Source: Pedobacter nyackensis (lineage in GTDB: Bacteria > Bacteroidota > Bacteroidia > Sphingobacteriales > Sphingobacteriaceae). Taken from it: a stretch of 64,000 nt of DNA. The translations under genes were made by a program, and so were the position numbers. The stretch is taken from positions 345,400-409,399 of the forward strand of contig NZ_FWYB01000001.1 in assembly GCF_900176505.1 (NCBI RefSeq), written 5' to 3'. Of this stretch, positions 1-9,480 are shown piece after piece. Positions within the stretch are counted from its first letter, which is position 1, and the number at the start of each line of letters is the position of its first letter. The notes beneath the pieces are model-generated. The model saw nothing but the letters and a program-made list of their open reading frames with translations. It was not told the origin of the DNA and ran no database searches.

Positions 1-193
1 CGGAATTATTGAAACTGATCTGTTAAATAAAACACATGGTATTGATGGGGTCGCTAAAATAGCCGAAGGAGTACCGCTTGGTATTGGACAACCTCGTGAC
101 ATTGGACTTGCGGTTGCATTTCTGGCAGGAGAGGGTGGTAACTATATTACAGGAGCCACAATCGACATTAATGGCGGTCTATATTTTCGCTAA
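1..193 (+). CDS. SDR-family oxidoreductase, C-terminal part (5' end outside window)
   Basis: An open frame runs from the window edge (first full codon at 2) to TAA at 193, giving 63 residues. The end GATIDINGGLYFR and the preceding FLAGEGGNYITG are the usual C-terminus of short-chain dehydrogenase/reductases (NAD(P)-dependent Rossmann enzymes). The catalytic Tyr-Lys region lies outside the window, so the substrate cannot be read. The next genes degrade uronic-acid polymers, and such loci often carry a KduD-like or DEH-reductase SDR for unsaturated uronates; that role here is inference. A promoter at 322-352 separates it from the following susC-like gene. Confidence 0.85.
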   Translation, partial: GIIETDLLNKTHGIDGVAKIAEGVPLGIGQPRDIGLAVAFLAGEGGNYITGATIDINGGLYFR

Positions 194-321
194 AAGTTTG
201 AATGTGAAATGCGATAGTTGTTTGTGTTTTTTATTTAAACTGCAAAATATTCAATTTAACATTAGTAAACTCATCTATTTATCGAGTATTTATTAAAATA
301 TTCCTATTTATTCAATTATAT

Positions 322-352
322 ATTGTATACAATATATAATTTATTAGGTTTG
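322..352 (+). promoter_or_regulatory. Bacteroidota-type promoter for the first PUL
   Basis: TAGGTTTG at 345-352 matches the TAnnTTTG -7 element of Bacteroidota exactly. TTG at 323-325 lies 19 bases upstream, as expected for the -33 element. The predicted start of transcription is about 55 bases before the SusC ATG at 416. This is the only good promoter seen before the operon, so 416-16272 may be one transcript. Confidence 0.55.
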
Positions 353-415
353 TATAGCGCGCTCTAAGAATGTTGATCAGAGATTGATTTTATTTCAAAC
401 TAACCAAATATAAAT

Positions 416-3400
416 ATGTTCCTTAAACCCCTAAAGCTTTGCGGCGTTATTACTTTCAGGGTACTGTTTTCCTGGATATTGTTAATGGCTTTATCAACCC
501 AAAGTAGTGCACAAAGCAAGAAGATTTCAGGTAAAGTGACTTCTGATGACAATGAGCCGCTCTTTGGTGTCACTGTATTTGAAATGGGTACTAAAACCGG
601 AGCCTCTACTGATGCTGATGGTAAATTTGTACTCACTGTTTCAAATGCAAATGCTACATTATCTTTCAGATATGTCGGCTACCAATCCAGAGATATTCCT
701 TTAAACAATAGGAACACCATCACGCTTGCGCTTAAATCTCTGGACAATGCATTGAATGAAATTGTTGTGATCGGCTATGGTACAACCACAAGGAAAGACC
801 TTACAGGATCAGTTGGCCAGGTAAAAATGAGCGATTTTGAAAAGGCCCCAGTAAGATCATTTGACGAAGCACTTGCCGGTAGAGTTGCTGGTGTGCTGGT
901 CTCAGGATCTGATGGCCAGCCAGGTCAAACGAACAACATCGTGATTCGTGGCGCAGGTTCTATAACACAGGATAACTCCCCTTTATACGTTGTGGATGGT
1001 TTTCCTTTGGAAGATCCTAACAGCAATTCTATAAGTCCGGCCGATATTGAGTCTATTGATGTTTTAAAAGATGCATCTGCGACGGCCATTTATGGTGCAA
1101 GAGGGGCGAATGGCGTAATTATTATCACGACCAAAAGAGGAAAATCGGGTGAACCTGTGATTGCCTATAGTGGTTATTATGGTTTTCAGAAAAATACTAA
1201 GACCATTGATTTAATGAGCCCTTATGAGTTTGTAAAATATCAATTGGAGCTTGATCCAACGGCTGCGGCTGTTGCTTATCTGAAAGATGGAAAAATACTT
1301 GAAGATTATCGAAACGTAAAGGGACTTAATTTCCAGGATCAGATTTATAGAACTGCGGGCATGCAGAATCACGACATCTCTATAAGGGGTGGATCAGATA
1401 AAACACGTTACTCGATTTCGGGTAACATCATCGACCAGGATGGAGTAATTTTAAATTCAGGCTTCAAACGTTACCAGGGGCGTATTACCTTGGATCAGAA
1501 TGTAAATCCTAAGCTGAAAATTGGTGCAAATGTGAATTACAGCTACAGTGTTTCTAGTGGAACCATAGTAAAAGATGCTTCTGCCTCACAGTCGGCGAGT
1601 ACCAATCTTCTTTATGCGGTATGGGGCTATCGTCCGGTAACAGGCAACGATAATAACCTGGACGATGAACTGTTTGATCCTGGTTTTGATTACAACGTAA
1701 TTGCTGATTACCGCGTCAATCCAGTGATTTCCGCCAAAAATGAACTTCGCAGGAATCTAACCACCGTATTCATTGCCAATGCTTATGCCGAGTATAAAAT
1801 TATACCATCTTTAACCTTGAGGGTTACAGGTGGTGTTACCAATACTGTACTGAGAAATGAAACATTCAATAACTCTTTAACACAAGCTGGTAATTTCAGA
1901 AATTCTAGTGGTGTCAATGGATCAATATATGATAATCCTAGCACAATTTTATTGAATGAAAATACGCTTACCTATAAAAAAGTATTTAATAAAGTCCATA
2001 ATCTTACCGTTTTAGGGGGATATACCGTGCAAGGAAGCAAAATGGCAAGAAGAGGTTTTAATGCCCTCAATGTTCCAAATGAATCCCTGGGACTTGACGG
2101 ACTGGATGAGTCTCCTTCTCAGATCGGTACTTCTTTAAGCTCAAGATCGGGTTTGGTATCTTACCTGGGACGTTTAAATTATAATTATAAATCAAAATAT
2201 TACTTTACTACCTCCTTCCGTTCCGATGGATCTTCAAAATTTGCCCCTGGAAATCGCTGGGGATATTTCCCTTCAGGAGCAATATCATGGCGTATGAGTG
2301 CCGAGAATTTTATGAAGAAATTGAAATTTGTGTCTGATGCAAAATTGCGTTTAAGTTACGGGGAAACTGGTAACAACCGCGTTGGAGACTTTCCGTATCT
2401 GGATCAGATTACCCAACCAAATTCAGCAGGATATTCTTATGGTAATGGTTCTCCCTCAAAAGGAGCGATATTAACTGCCTTTGGAAATGGTAGTCTGAAA
2501 TGGGAAACCACAAAGCAGTTAAATATTGGTTATGATTTAAGTCTATTTAAACAACGGGTAGATTTAACGGTAGATCTATATAGAAAAACTACCCACGACC
2601 TATTGTTATTGGCCTTATTGCCTTATACAACGGGATTGTCAGATGCTTATAAGAACATAGGCAAAATGCAAAATCAAGGGCTTGAGATTTCGCTGAACAC
2701 CGTTAATATCAGCAGTAAAGAATTTAGCTGGAGCTCAAACTTTAACATTAGTTTCAATCAAAATAAAGTGCTGGAACTCGCTGAAAACCAGACTTCAATA
2801 ACCAGTCCGGTAAGTTTTGATCAGAAATGGAACGCACTTTCTCCTTACATCGCTGTCGTAGGGCAACCAGTAGGACAATTGTATGGAGCCATCTGGGACG
2901 GGGTTTACCAATACGAAGATTTTGATAAAAGCCCTGCAGGCACTTATACGCTTAAGGCCAATCTCCCAAGAAATGGAAACCCTACGGTACAGCCTGGCCA
3001 CATTAAGTATAAAGACGTCAATGGAGATGGAAATGTTAATGCATCAGATTTCACTGTAATCGGCCGCGGACTTCCTATTCATACTGGGGGCTTGTCAAAT
3101 AACTTCACGTATAAAGGCTTTGATCTGAACGTGTTTTTGCAATGGTCATATGGAAATGACATTGTCAATGCCAACCGTATGCTGTTTGATGGTAATGGAA
3201 AACAATCCAGATTTTTTAATCAGTATGCAAGTTATGCAGATAGATGGCAGCCTGATAATCCTAGTAATACTTTGTTCCGGACAGGTGGACAGGGACCATT
3301 CTATTACTCGAGCAGGGTGGTTGAAGACGGCTCATATCTTAGGTTAAAAACGATTTCGCTGGGGTATAACTTTCCGGCAAAAATATTCAAAAAGGCCAAT

Positions 3401-3571
3401 CTTAAAAGCTTAAGGGTCTATGCTTCTGCTCAGAATATTGCCACCTGGACAAACTACTCTGGACCAGATCCTGAAGTCTCTGTTAGAAATTCAACACTTA
3501 CACCTGGATTCGATTTTTCTGCCTATCCACGTGCAAGTACACTCATATTCGGATTAAATGTATCGCTCTAA
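416..3571 (+). CDS. SusC/RagA-family TonB-dependent outer-membrane transporter
   Basis: 1051 residues. A signal peptide ends near residue 33 (SSAQS). A carboxypeptidase-regulatory-like domain follows at about 36-110 (KISGKV start), then VVIGYG at 117-122 opening the TonB plug, with the SusC signature [21 protein letters not shown] near 220-240, and a 22-strand barrel to the C-terminus (IFGLNVSL). It imports oligosaccharides across the outer membrane with the SusD lipoprotein encoded next. It lacks the N-terminal STN signalling domain found in the other three SusC proteins of this window, and there is no sigma/FecR pair beside it. Control therefore probably comes from a regulator encoded elsewhere. 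Confidence 0.97.
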   Translation: MFLKPLKLCGVITFRVLFSWILLMALSTQSSAQSKKISGKVTSDDNEPLFGVTVFEMGTKTGASTDADGKFVLTVSNANATLSFRYVGYQSRDIPLNNRNTITLALKSLDNALNEIVVIGYGTTTRKDLTGSVGQVKMSDFEKAPVRSFDEALAGRVAGVLVSGSDGQPGQTNNIVIRGAGSITQDNSPLYVVDGFPLEDPNSNSISPADIESIDVLKDASATAIYGARGANGVIIITTKRGKSGEPVIAYSGYYGFQKNTKTIDLMSPYEFVKYQLELDPTAAAVAYLKDGKILEDYRNVKGLNFQDQIYRTAGMQNHDISIRGGSDKTRYSISGNIIDQDGVILNSGFKRYQGRITLDQNVNPKLKIGANVNYSYSVSSGTIVKDASASQSASTNLLYAVWGYRPVTGNDNNLDDELFDPGFDYNVIADYRVNPVISAKNELRRNLTTVFIANAYAEYKIIPSLTLRVTGGVTNTVLRNETFNNSLTQAGNFRNSSGVNGSIYDNPSTILLNENTLTYKKVFNKVHNLTVLGGYTVQGSKMARRGFNALNVPNESLGLDGLDESPSQIGTSLSSRSGLVSYLGRLNYNYKSKYYFTTSFRSDGSSKFAPGNRWGYFPSGAISWRMSAENFMKKLKFVSDAKLRLSYGETGNNRVGDFPYLDQITQPNSAGYSYGNGSPSKGAILTAFGNGSLKWETTKQLNIGYDLSLFKQRVDLTVDLYRKTTHDLLLLALLPYTTGLSDAYKNIGKMQNQGLEISLNTVNISSKEFSWSSNFNISFNQNKVLELAENQTSITSPVSFDQKWNALSPYIAVVGQPVGQLYGAIWDGVYQYEDFDKSPAGTYTLKANLPRNGNPTVQPGHIKYKDVNGDGNVNASDFTVIGRGLPIHTGGLSNNFTYKGFDLNVFLQWSYGNDIVNANRMLFDGNGKQSRFFNQYASYADRWQPDNPSNTLFRTGGQGPFYYSSRVVEDGSYLRLKTISLGYNFPAKIFKKANLKSLRVYASAQNIATWTNYSGPDPEVSVRNSTLTPGFDFSAYPRASTLIFGLNVSL

Positions 3572-3590
3572 CCTATTTAACTATAAAAGT

Positions 3591-5447
3591 ATGAAACAGA
3601 TAAAATATTTTTACCTCATCATACTGGCAGCGATGACTATTTCCTGTCAGAAAGCTCTGGACACTAGTCCAACTGATTTTATCGATCCGAACGCTTTTTA
3701 CAAAACACCAGAGCAGCTGCAAAGTGCACTCAATGGAGTTTATAATGCCTTGGGTACAATTGAGGTATATGGAAACAATTACCTGTATATGTTTAATACC
3801 AATACAGACGAGTCTTATGGAAAGACAGTAGAGCTAACCCCTTCCTACCAGTACGATGCTGCAGATGCAAAGAACGAACAGTTCTGGAAAGGTCTTTACA
3901 CGGGTATTCAACGGGCCAATTTATTGCTTTCCAAGGTTGATAATGTGGATATGAACCAGACTGCAAAAAACGTAATTAAAGGGCAGGCCTTGTTTCTGCG
4001 CGGTTTTCAGTATTTCATGCTGGTTAGCAATTATGGAGATGTTCCACTGATCCTAACGCCTACAGCATCTGTAACCGAAGTTAATATTGCAAGAACTCCA
4101 ATGAAGGCAGTATACACACAAATTACCAAGGATATGATCGATGCCGAATCCTTATTGCAAACGCAAACCGCTACAGCATTAGGTATGGGTGGCAAAGTTA
4201 CTCGCACAGCTGTGCAGGGAATGCTGGCTCGAGTTTATCTTTATATGGCCGGCTTTCCTTTAAACGATACAGAAAAATATAAGGATGCCTTGTTTTGGGC
4301 GGATAAGGTGGTACATCCTACAGGGAATGCACCTGAACATGCACTAAATCCTGATTACAGAGATATATTCTTAAAATATGCAAAAGAACAGTACGATGTG
4401 AAGGAAAGCATGTGGGAACTGGAATTTTGGGGCAACAATACTGGAGGTGTCAATTTTGGAAATACCTATACAGGCAGGTTTTGCGGAATTACCTGCAATG
4501 ACGCAAATAAAGGATTCAGCTCCGGATCCGTAAATGCAACCCGGAAATTGTATAACTCTTATCAATTAAACCCATTAAGCACTGTCTCACCAAACAAAGC
4601 CTCATTCGACTGGAGGAGGGATTGGAATTGTGCCAATTATACTTGGGGATCAGGGGCAACCGCTGTAAAAACGAATGTTACAAATACATGGCTTATGAAT
4701 GCAGGGAAATGGCGTAGGGAATACGAACTTGTGGAGCCAAAAGACAAAAACTACACTTCCCAGAATTTCGCATTCCTACGTTATTCAGATGTTTTGCTGA
4801 TGCTTGCCGAAGCTGAAAACGAAGTTAACGGGCCTGCTAATGCCTATCAATATGTGAATATGGTTCGTAAAAGAGCATATGGTATATTATATGGAAATGT
4901 TGTAAAACACATTGCAGTAACTAAAGGGGGAACAGGATATACGAGCGTGCCAACAGTAACAATTACTGGCGGTGGCGGCAGCGGGGCTACTGCTGAGGCA
5001 ACCATTTCTGCTGGTGTCGTTACTGGTATCATCATTACCTCGCCTGGAACTTTAACCACTGCAGGGCCGTATTATACAACGGTACCTACGGTTACGATTA
5101 CTGGTGGTGGCGGATCAGGTGCGACCGCTACCGCCACAATCAGCCAATCTACGGATGCAGACCTGTCGACATTAGAGATTTCCAGTAAAACAGCACTGCT
5201 TGATGCGATCAAGGAAGAAAGATCAAGGGAGCTTTGCTTTGAAGGCTTAAGAAGAAATGATTTGATCCGTTGGGGAAAATTTGTGGAGGATATGAAAGCT
5301 TTCCTGACCTATGCAAATGCCAATGCAGGAACGGCAACGAATATTACCACGGCTGCGACCAAGGTTTCATCCAGGAACATTTTCATGCCTATTCCAATCC
5401 ATGATATTCAATTAAATAATTTATTAGTACAAAACCCGGGATATTAA
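3591..5447 (+). CDS. SusD/RagB-family glycan-binding lipoprotein with glycine-rich repeat insert
   Basis: 618 residues from ATG 3591. An earlier ATG at 3558 lies inside susC and would spoil the lipoprotein signal, so it was not used. The lipobox MTISC gives a lipidated Cys19. The SusD TPR-like core is clear ([52 protein letters not shown]). Between the [10 protein letters not shown] helix and this last segment, residues about 438-523 carry an insert with two near-identical glycine-rich units ([20 protein letters not shown] type) that is not part of the normal fold. The protein caps the SusC barrel and captures ligand. Stop to next ATG is 10 bases. Confidence 0.95.
   Translation: MKQIKYFYLIILAAMTISCQKALDTSPTDFIDPNAFYKTPEQLQSALNGVYNALGTIEVYGNNYLYMFNTNTDESYGKTVELTPSYQYDAADAKNEQFWKGLYTGIQRANLLLSKVDNVDMNQTAKNVIKGQALFLRGFQYFMLVSNYGDVPLILTPTASVTEVNIARTPMKAVYTQITKDMIDAESLLQTQTATALGMGGKVTRTAVQGMLARVYLYMAGFPLNDTEKYKDALFWADKVVHPTGNAPEHALNPDYRDIFLKYAKEQYDVKESMWELEFWGNNTGGVNFGNTYTGRFCGITCNDANKGFSSGSVNATRKLYNSYQLNPLSTVSPNKASFDWRRDWNCANYTWGSGATAVKTNVTNTWLMNAGKWRREYELVEPKDKNYTSQNFAFLRYSDVLLMLAEAENEVNGPANAYQYVNMVRKRAYGILYGNVVKHIAVTKGGTGYTSVPTVTITGGGGSGATAEATISAGVVTGIIITSPGTLTTAGPYYTTVPTVTITGGGGSGATATATISQSTDADLSTLEISSKTALLDAIKEERSRELCFEGLRRNDLIRWGKFVEDMKAFLTYANANAGTATNITTAATKVSSRNIFMPIPIHDIQLNNLLVQNPGY
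4927..5149 (+). repeat. Two in-frame copies of a glycine-rich coding repeat inside SusD
   Basis: Unit 1 spans about 4930-5006 and unit 2 about 5068-5143. Each encodes a Y-x-[22 protein letters not shown] string. The linker ([17 protein letters not shown]) is of the same beta-rich character. The DNA copies differ at third positions, so the duplication is not brand new. Repeats of this type are better known in adhesin-like and phage tail-like proteins (established knowledge, from memory). Confidence 0.85.
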
Positions 5448-5457
5448 TCTTCAAATT

Positions 5458-6351
5458 ATGAAATGTATATATATGCTGTTTTTTGCTGGGCTGCTATTTG
5501 TTTCCTGCAAAAAAATGGATGTGGCCCAACCTGAGTTCGAAGTCCAGTTGAGCAAGCTTCAATATAAAGTTGATGATACGGTGAGGTTTAACTTCTCTGG
5601 CGAAGTAGAAAATATTGTTTTCTATTCCGGGGAACGTGGTTTCAGGTACGCAAATAAAGATGCGGTGACGATTGAGCGTGGAATTCCACAGCTACAGTTT
5701 ACAACTGCGCTTGCGGGAGTAGCACAAGCCAATTCCCTTAAAGTTTTGGTTACCAAAAATCTGCTGGGAAATACCCCCGAAAATTTAGTGGCTAGCAATT
5801 GGACGGATATCAGCGATCAGGTAACCCTGGCTGTCAATTCCACCAGTACTGTATCAGGAATCGTTGATCTGAGTACATATGCTACAGAAGGTACTCCCTT
5901 TGCATTGGCATTTAAGTATGAAGCGGTAATGAAACCTACGGTAGCCCAGCCAACCTGGGTTGTCCGTGCCTTTTCCATTAGTAATTTGTTTCCCGACAAG
6001 TCATCAGTGCCGCTTGTTTCATTAGCTTCTGGACCATGGACATCCTATAACTTTAAAAATCCTGCTGCGGGCTGGGCTGTTTCAGCAACAGAATTAAGAA
6101 TGAATGGTGGTGCTGCAAACTCACCAGATAATGAAGATTGGCTGGTTACAGGGCCTTTAAATTTAAATGCAACAAAAGAAGTTGCTGATTTCGGATTATC
6201 AATACAGAATATCGCAGGACGCAGATTAACCAATTATAGTTATGTGTATAAAAACCCTGGTGTTTATAAAGTAACTTTAGTTGGCTTTAATAATAATATT
6301 GATGGTAATAAACAAGTTGTCAGGGAATTTGAAATTACAATAACCCAATAA
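5458..6351 (+). CDS. DUF5017-type PUL surface lipoprotein
   Basis: 297 residues with a lipoprotein signal (LLFVSC, lipidated Cys17). The N-terminal part (PEFEVQLSKLQYKVDDTVRFNFSG, IVFYSGERGFRYANKD) matches my memory of DUF5017, a domain that sits after SusD in Bacteroidota PULs and probably acts as a SusE/F-like surface glycan-binding protein. The C-terminal half is a beta-sandwich-like segment ending VVREFEITITQ. It lies 10 bases after SusD and 11 before the lyase gene, so it is co-transcribed. The exact ligand is unknown. Confidence 0.75.
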   Translation: MKCIYMLFFAGLLFVSCKKMDVAQPEFEVQLSKLQYKVDDTVRFNFSGEVENIVFYSGERGFRYANKDAVTIERGIPQLQFTTALAGVAQANSLKVLVTKNLLGNTPENLVASNWTDISDQVTLAVNSTSTVSGIVDLSTYATEGTPFALAFKYEAVMKPTVAQPTWVVRAFSISNLFPDKSSVPLVSLASGPWTSYNFKNPAAGWAVSATELRMNGGAANSPDNEDWLVTGPLNLNATKEVADFGLSIQNIAGRRLTNYSYVYKNPGVYKVTLVGFNNNIDGNKQVVREFEITITQ

Positions 6352-6362
6352 AAAAATTGAGG

Positions 6363-8282
6363 ATGAAATTATTCAAGAAAGCTACGCTCTTTTTGCTCCT
6401 GATTGGAGGTGGTATGGTAAAAGGGCAAGCCCCTAAAAATGATGTTTATGACAATTCTAAGCCAGTAGTACTACTGCAGCCCCTGGATATGCAAAGGGTT
6501 AAGCAAATTGCAGCGATGTTGCCGGAAAAACCTTCTGGTTTTGGGGAAACGTATAAAAATCGTAAAGAGTGGGACAGACTATTTAAGACTGGGAAATACG
6601 CTAAACTCCTCAAAACTGCCGATAGTTCATTAAAGGAACCTTTTCCGGCTTGGAGCGATTCAGACTACCTCGCTTATTGGACAAAAGGGACATCTGTTCC
6701 CGGAAAGAACATGCTTCAAAAGAGATTACTATGGCTAACGCAGTATGTATTTGCAGAATGCCTTACCGATCAGGGAAAATATACCAAAGCAGCTGAAAAT
6801 GCAATACTGGAACTATGCCGTCAGAAATCATGGGTAAATCCAACACATGATTATGATAAAGTAAACTTTGAGGGGAAAAAATATCTGGTTGAGCTATCTG
6901 CCGTAAGTTATGCCCACCATATTGCGCAGGCTTTATATTTACTGGACGACAAGATCGATCCAAAAGTTAAAGCAGAAGCGATCAAAGCCCTGCAGCTGCG
7001 GGTCTTCGATCCTGTCTTAAACTCAGTGGCAACCGGCAACAAGGATAATTTCTTTTTAACGAACACCAACAACTTTAATGCAGTTTGTCTTTCCGGTACG
7101 GTTGGCGCTGCCGAAACAGTGATTGATGATAAGACTGAAAGGGCTAAATTTATCGCCATTGCAGAGCGCTATCATAAGAACGGCATTCATGGTTTTCTGC
7201 CTGACGGTTATTGTACTGAAGGTTTGGGCTATTACAATTATGGTTTCGGGCACTTTGTGCTTTTACGTGAAACAGTATACAAAAGCACCAATGGTCAGAT
7301 TGACCTGTTTGCAGATCCCAAGGTAAAATTGATTGCAGAATTTCTTCCTAAAACAGTAATTATCCATGACGTTTTTCCTTCAATTGGTGATTGCCGTCCA
7401 TATACCCAACCTTCCGCATTTATTCTTTATTACGTAAATCGGAATCTTGGAATAGATATTTCAAGCTTTAAGAAAAGTACTTTCGAAGGACGTACCACAG
7501 ATCTGGCTGAAAGTATCCTTGCCGTTTTTCCCGAAACAATATCTTCTGCGGAAGTGACCGTAAATACCAAGGGCACTGAACTTAGATCTTACTTTGACCA
7601 GGCGGGGGTACTCACCGTGCGCCCAGGGAAAAACTCAGATTTGGATATGGGTGTTGCCATTAAAGGCGGCAACAACAATGAGCACCATAACCACAATGAT
7701 ATTGGCTCCTTCTCTATCGTGATTGGAGATGAAGTGCTGATGGGAGATCCTGGAATTATACCTTATACCTCCAAAACTTTTGGGCCGGAAAGGTATACTT
7801 ATAAGACCATTGCTTCCTATGGACATCCGGTGCCACTCGTTGCAGGTAAGGAGCAAATACCCGGCGCTATGGCAAAAGCCAATGTTATCAGTACTAGCTT
7901 TAGTGATGATCAGGATAAACTCGTGATGGATATTGCTTCTGCTTACCAGGTAAAGGAATTGAAAAAACTGGTGAGGGAATTTACATACAACCGCAAGCCA
8001 GGAGGATTTTTGACAGTTAAAGATAATTTCATCTTTGATAGCAATCAAACCTATGAGACGGCCTTAATAACGAGGGGCAACTGGAAGCAGATCAATCCTC
8101 GTCAAATCGAAATTACTGGTAAGAAAGATAAGTTATTAGTTACCATAGAGAGTAAAAATGATTTTGAAATTAAAAGTGAAGAGTTGTCTGAAGGAGGGAA
8201 GCCTTATACCCGACTGGCCATCCGCTTAATCAACTCAGTTAAGGCGGGTACAATTTCGATGATTTTTAAACCAGTTAGATAA
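6363..8282 (+). CDS. Heparinase II/III-family polysaccharide lyase-like protein
   Basis: 639 residues from ATG 6363; an in-frame TTG at 6357 is a worse start. A signal peptide ends near residue 20 (GMVKGQ). Residues about 60-390 form the alpha/alpha toroid (TNTNNFNAVC, DGYCTEGLGYYNYGFGHF). The heparinase II/III hallmark HHNHNDIGSF lies near residues 441-450, with H442/H444/D446 in the metal-binding and catalytic region, followed by a beta-sandwich domain. The family cleaves uronic-acid-containing polymers by beta-elimination (heparin, heparan, alginate, other uronans). Pairing with the GH88 gene just downstream supports a product with a 4,5-unsaturated uronate end. The exact PL family and substrate cannot be fixed by eye. 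Confidence 0.85.
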   Translation: MKLFKKATLFLLLIGGGMVKGQAPKNDVYDNSKPVVLLQPLDMQRVKQIAAMLPEKPSGFGETYKNRKEWDRLFKTGKYAKLLKTADSSLKEPFPAWSDSDYLAYWTKGTSVPGKNMLQKRLLWLTQYVFAECLTDQGKYTKAAENAILELCRQKSWVNPTHDYDKVNFEGKKYLVELSAVSYAHHIAQALYLLDDKIDPKVKAEAIKALQLRVFDPVLNSVATGNKDNFFLTNTNNFNAVCLSGTVGAAETVIDDKTERAKFIAIAERYHKNGIHGFLPDGYCTEGLGYYNYGFGHFVLLRETVYKSTNGQIDLFADPKVKLIAEFLPKTVIIHDVFPSIGDCRPYTQPSAFILYYVNRNLGIDISSFKKSTFEGRTTDLAESILAVFPETISSAEVTVNTKGTELRSYFDQAGVLTVRPGKNSDLDMGVAIKGGNNNEHHNHNDIGSFSIVIGDEVLMGDPGIIPYTSKTFGPERYTYKTIASYGHPVPLVAGKEQIPGAMAKANVISTSFSDDQDKLVMDIASAYQVKELKKLVREFTYNRKPGGFLTVKDNFIFDSNQTYETALITRGNWKQINPRQIEITGKKDKLLVTIESKNDFEIKSEELSEGGKPYTRLAIRLINSVKAGTISMIFKPVR

Positions 8283-8285
8283 ATT

Positions 8286-9470
8286 ATGAGACCATTGAAA
8301 TCCCTGTTTTATACCTGTGTACTGTTTTTAGGCCTCTGCTTAAGTGCGAGGGCACAAAACAAAATAGATGTAAAAAATGAATTTGAGCTTGCGGCCATGC
8401 ACTATGAGCTGATGCTTAAAGCCCATCAGGACGTGCAAAAAAGTCCTTTTTCTGTTCATCCTGATGGCACTTTGAAAGATATGCCATCGTCCTGGTGGTG
8501 TAGTGGTTTCTTTCCAGGTTCGTTATGGTACCTCTACCAATTTACCAAAGATGACAAGTGGAAAAAAGCCGCTGAGGTCTGGACAGGGGCCTTAACAAAG
8601 GAACAATTTAATGTAAGCACGCATGACTTGGGCTTTATGTTGTATTGCTCCTTTGGGAATGGATACAGGTTAACCGAAAACGAGCTTTATAAAAAAACGC
8701 TGCTTCAGGGTGCTTCCTCCCTGAGCAGCAGATTTAATCCGAAAACAGGGCTGATCAAATCATGGGATAGTTTTGAGACCATTTATAAATACCCCGTTAT
8801 CATTGACAATATGATGAACCTGGAGTACTTGTTCTGGGCGGCGAAGGTTTCCCGAAATAAAACATTTTTTGACATTGCGATTTCGCATGCGGACAAAACT
8901 TTAAAAAATCACTTCAGAACAGACCACAGCTGTTACCATGTGGTCTGTTACGACAGCACAGGCAAGGTTCTCGCTAGAAAAAACCACCAGGGCTATAATG
9001 ATGCCTCTGCCTGGTCACGCGGACAAGCCTGGGCATTATACGGTTATACAGTGATGTACAGAGAAACGCGAAATAAGCAATACCTGGAAAAGGCGGAAAA
9101 AATTGCGGATTACTACTTACACCATCCTAACCTTCCTACCGACAAAATTCCTTATTGGGATTTCAATGCACCAAATATCCCCTCAGAAGAAAAGGATGCC
9201 TCAGCAGCTGCAGTTGTCGCGTCTGCCTTGCTGGAACTGCAGCAATATTCAAAAAAAAACAGGGAAGTTTACATTCAATCTGCAGAAGCCATGTTGGTTT
9301 CACTTTCCCTCCCCCCTTATAAAGCTGAGCCGGGGAGCAACAACAATTTTATATTGAAGCACAGCATGGGTTCAAAGACACTGGGCAAAGAAGTAGACCA
9401 ACCATTAATTTATGCTGATTATTACTACCTAGAAGCACTTTTAAGGTATCAGGGATTAGCCTCTAAATAA
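8286..9470 (+). CDS. GH88-family unsaturated glucuronyl hydrolase
   Basis: 394 residues with a signal peptide (LCLSARAQ), so probably periplasmic. The fold is an (alpha/alpha)6 barrel with the family motifs WCSGFFPGSLW, STHDLGFM (D114) and IIDNMMNLE (D174); these two aspartates correspond to the catalytic pair of Bacillus UGL (Asp88/Asp149). SAWSRGQAWALYGY and EEKDASAAAVVASALL also match. The enzyme hydrates the unsaturated uronic acid left by a lyase and releases it as a 5-keto-4-deoxyuronate. It starts 3 bases after the lyase stop, which indicates tight coupling of the two steps. Confidence 0.92.
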   Translation: MRPLKSLFYTCVLFLGLCLSARAQNKIDVKNEFELAAMHYELMLKAHQDVQKSPFSVHPDGTLKDMPSSWWCSGFFPGSLWYLYQFTKDDKWKKAAEVWTGALTKEQFNVSTHDLGFMLYCSFGNGYRLTENELYKKTLLQGASSLSSRFNPKTGLIKSWDSFETIYKYPVIIDNMMNLEYLFWAAKVSRNKTFFDIAISHADKTLKNHFRTDHSCYHVVCYDSTGKVLARKNHQGYNDASAWSRGQAWALYGYTVMYRETRNKQYLEKAEKIADYYLHHPNLPTDKIPYWDFNAPNIPSEEKDASAAAVVASALLELQQYSKKNREVYIQSAEAMLVSLSLPPYKAEPGSNNNFILKHSMGSKTLGKEVDQPLIYADYYYLEALLRYQGLASK

Positions 9471-9480
9471 ACGGACTGTT

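Noticed and set aside
4927..5149. Possible CRISPR or minisatellite
   Set aside because: Only two units, in frame and translated within SusD; spacers are not of constant length.
7635..8048. 137-codon minus-strand frame inside the heparinase II/III gene
   Set aside because: Antisense shadow of a well-supported gene, with no protein features.
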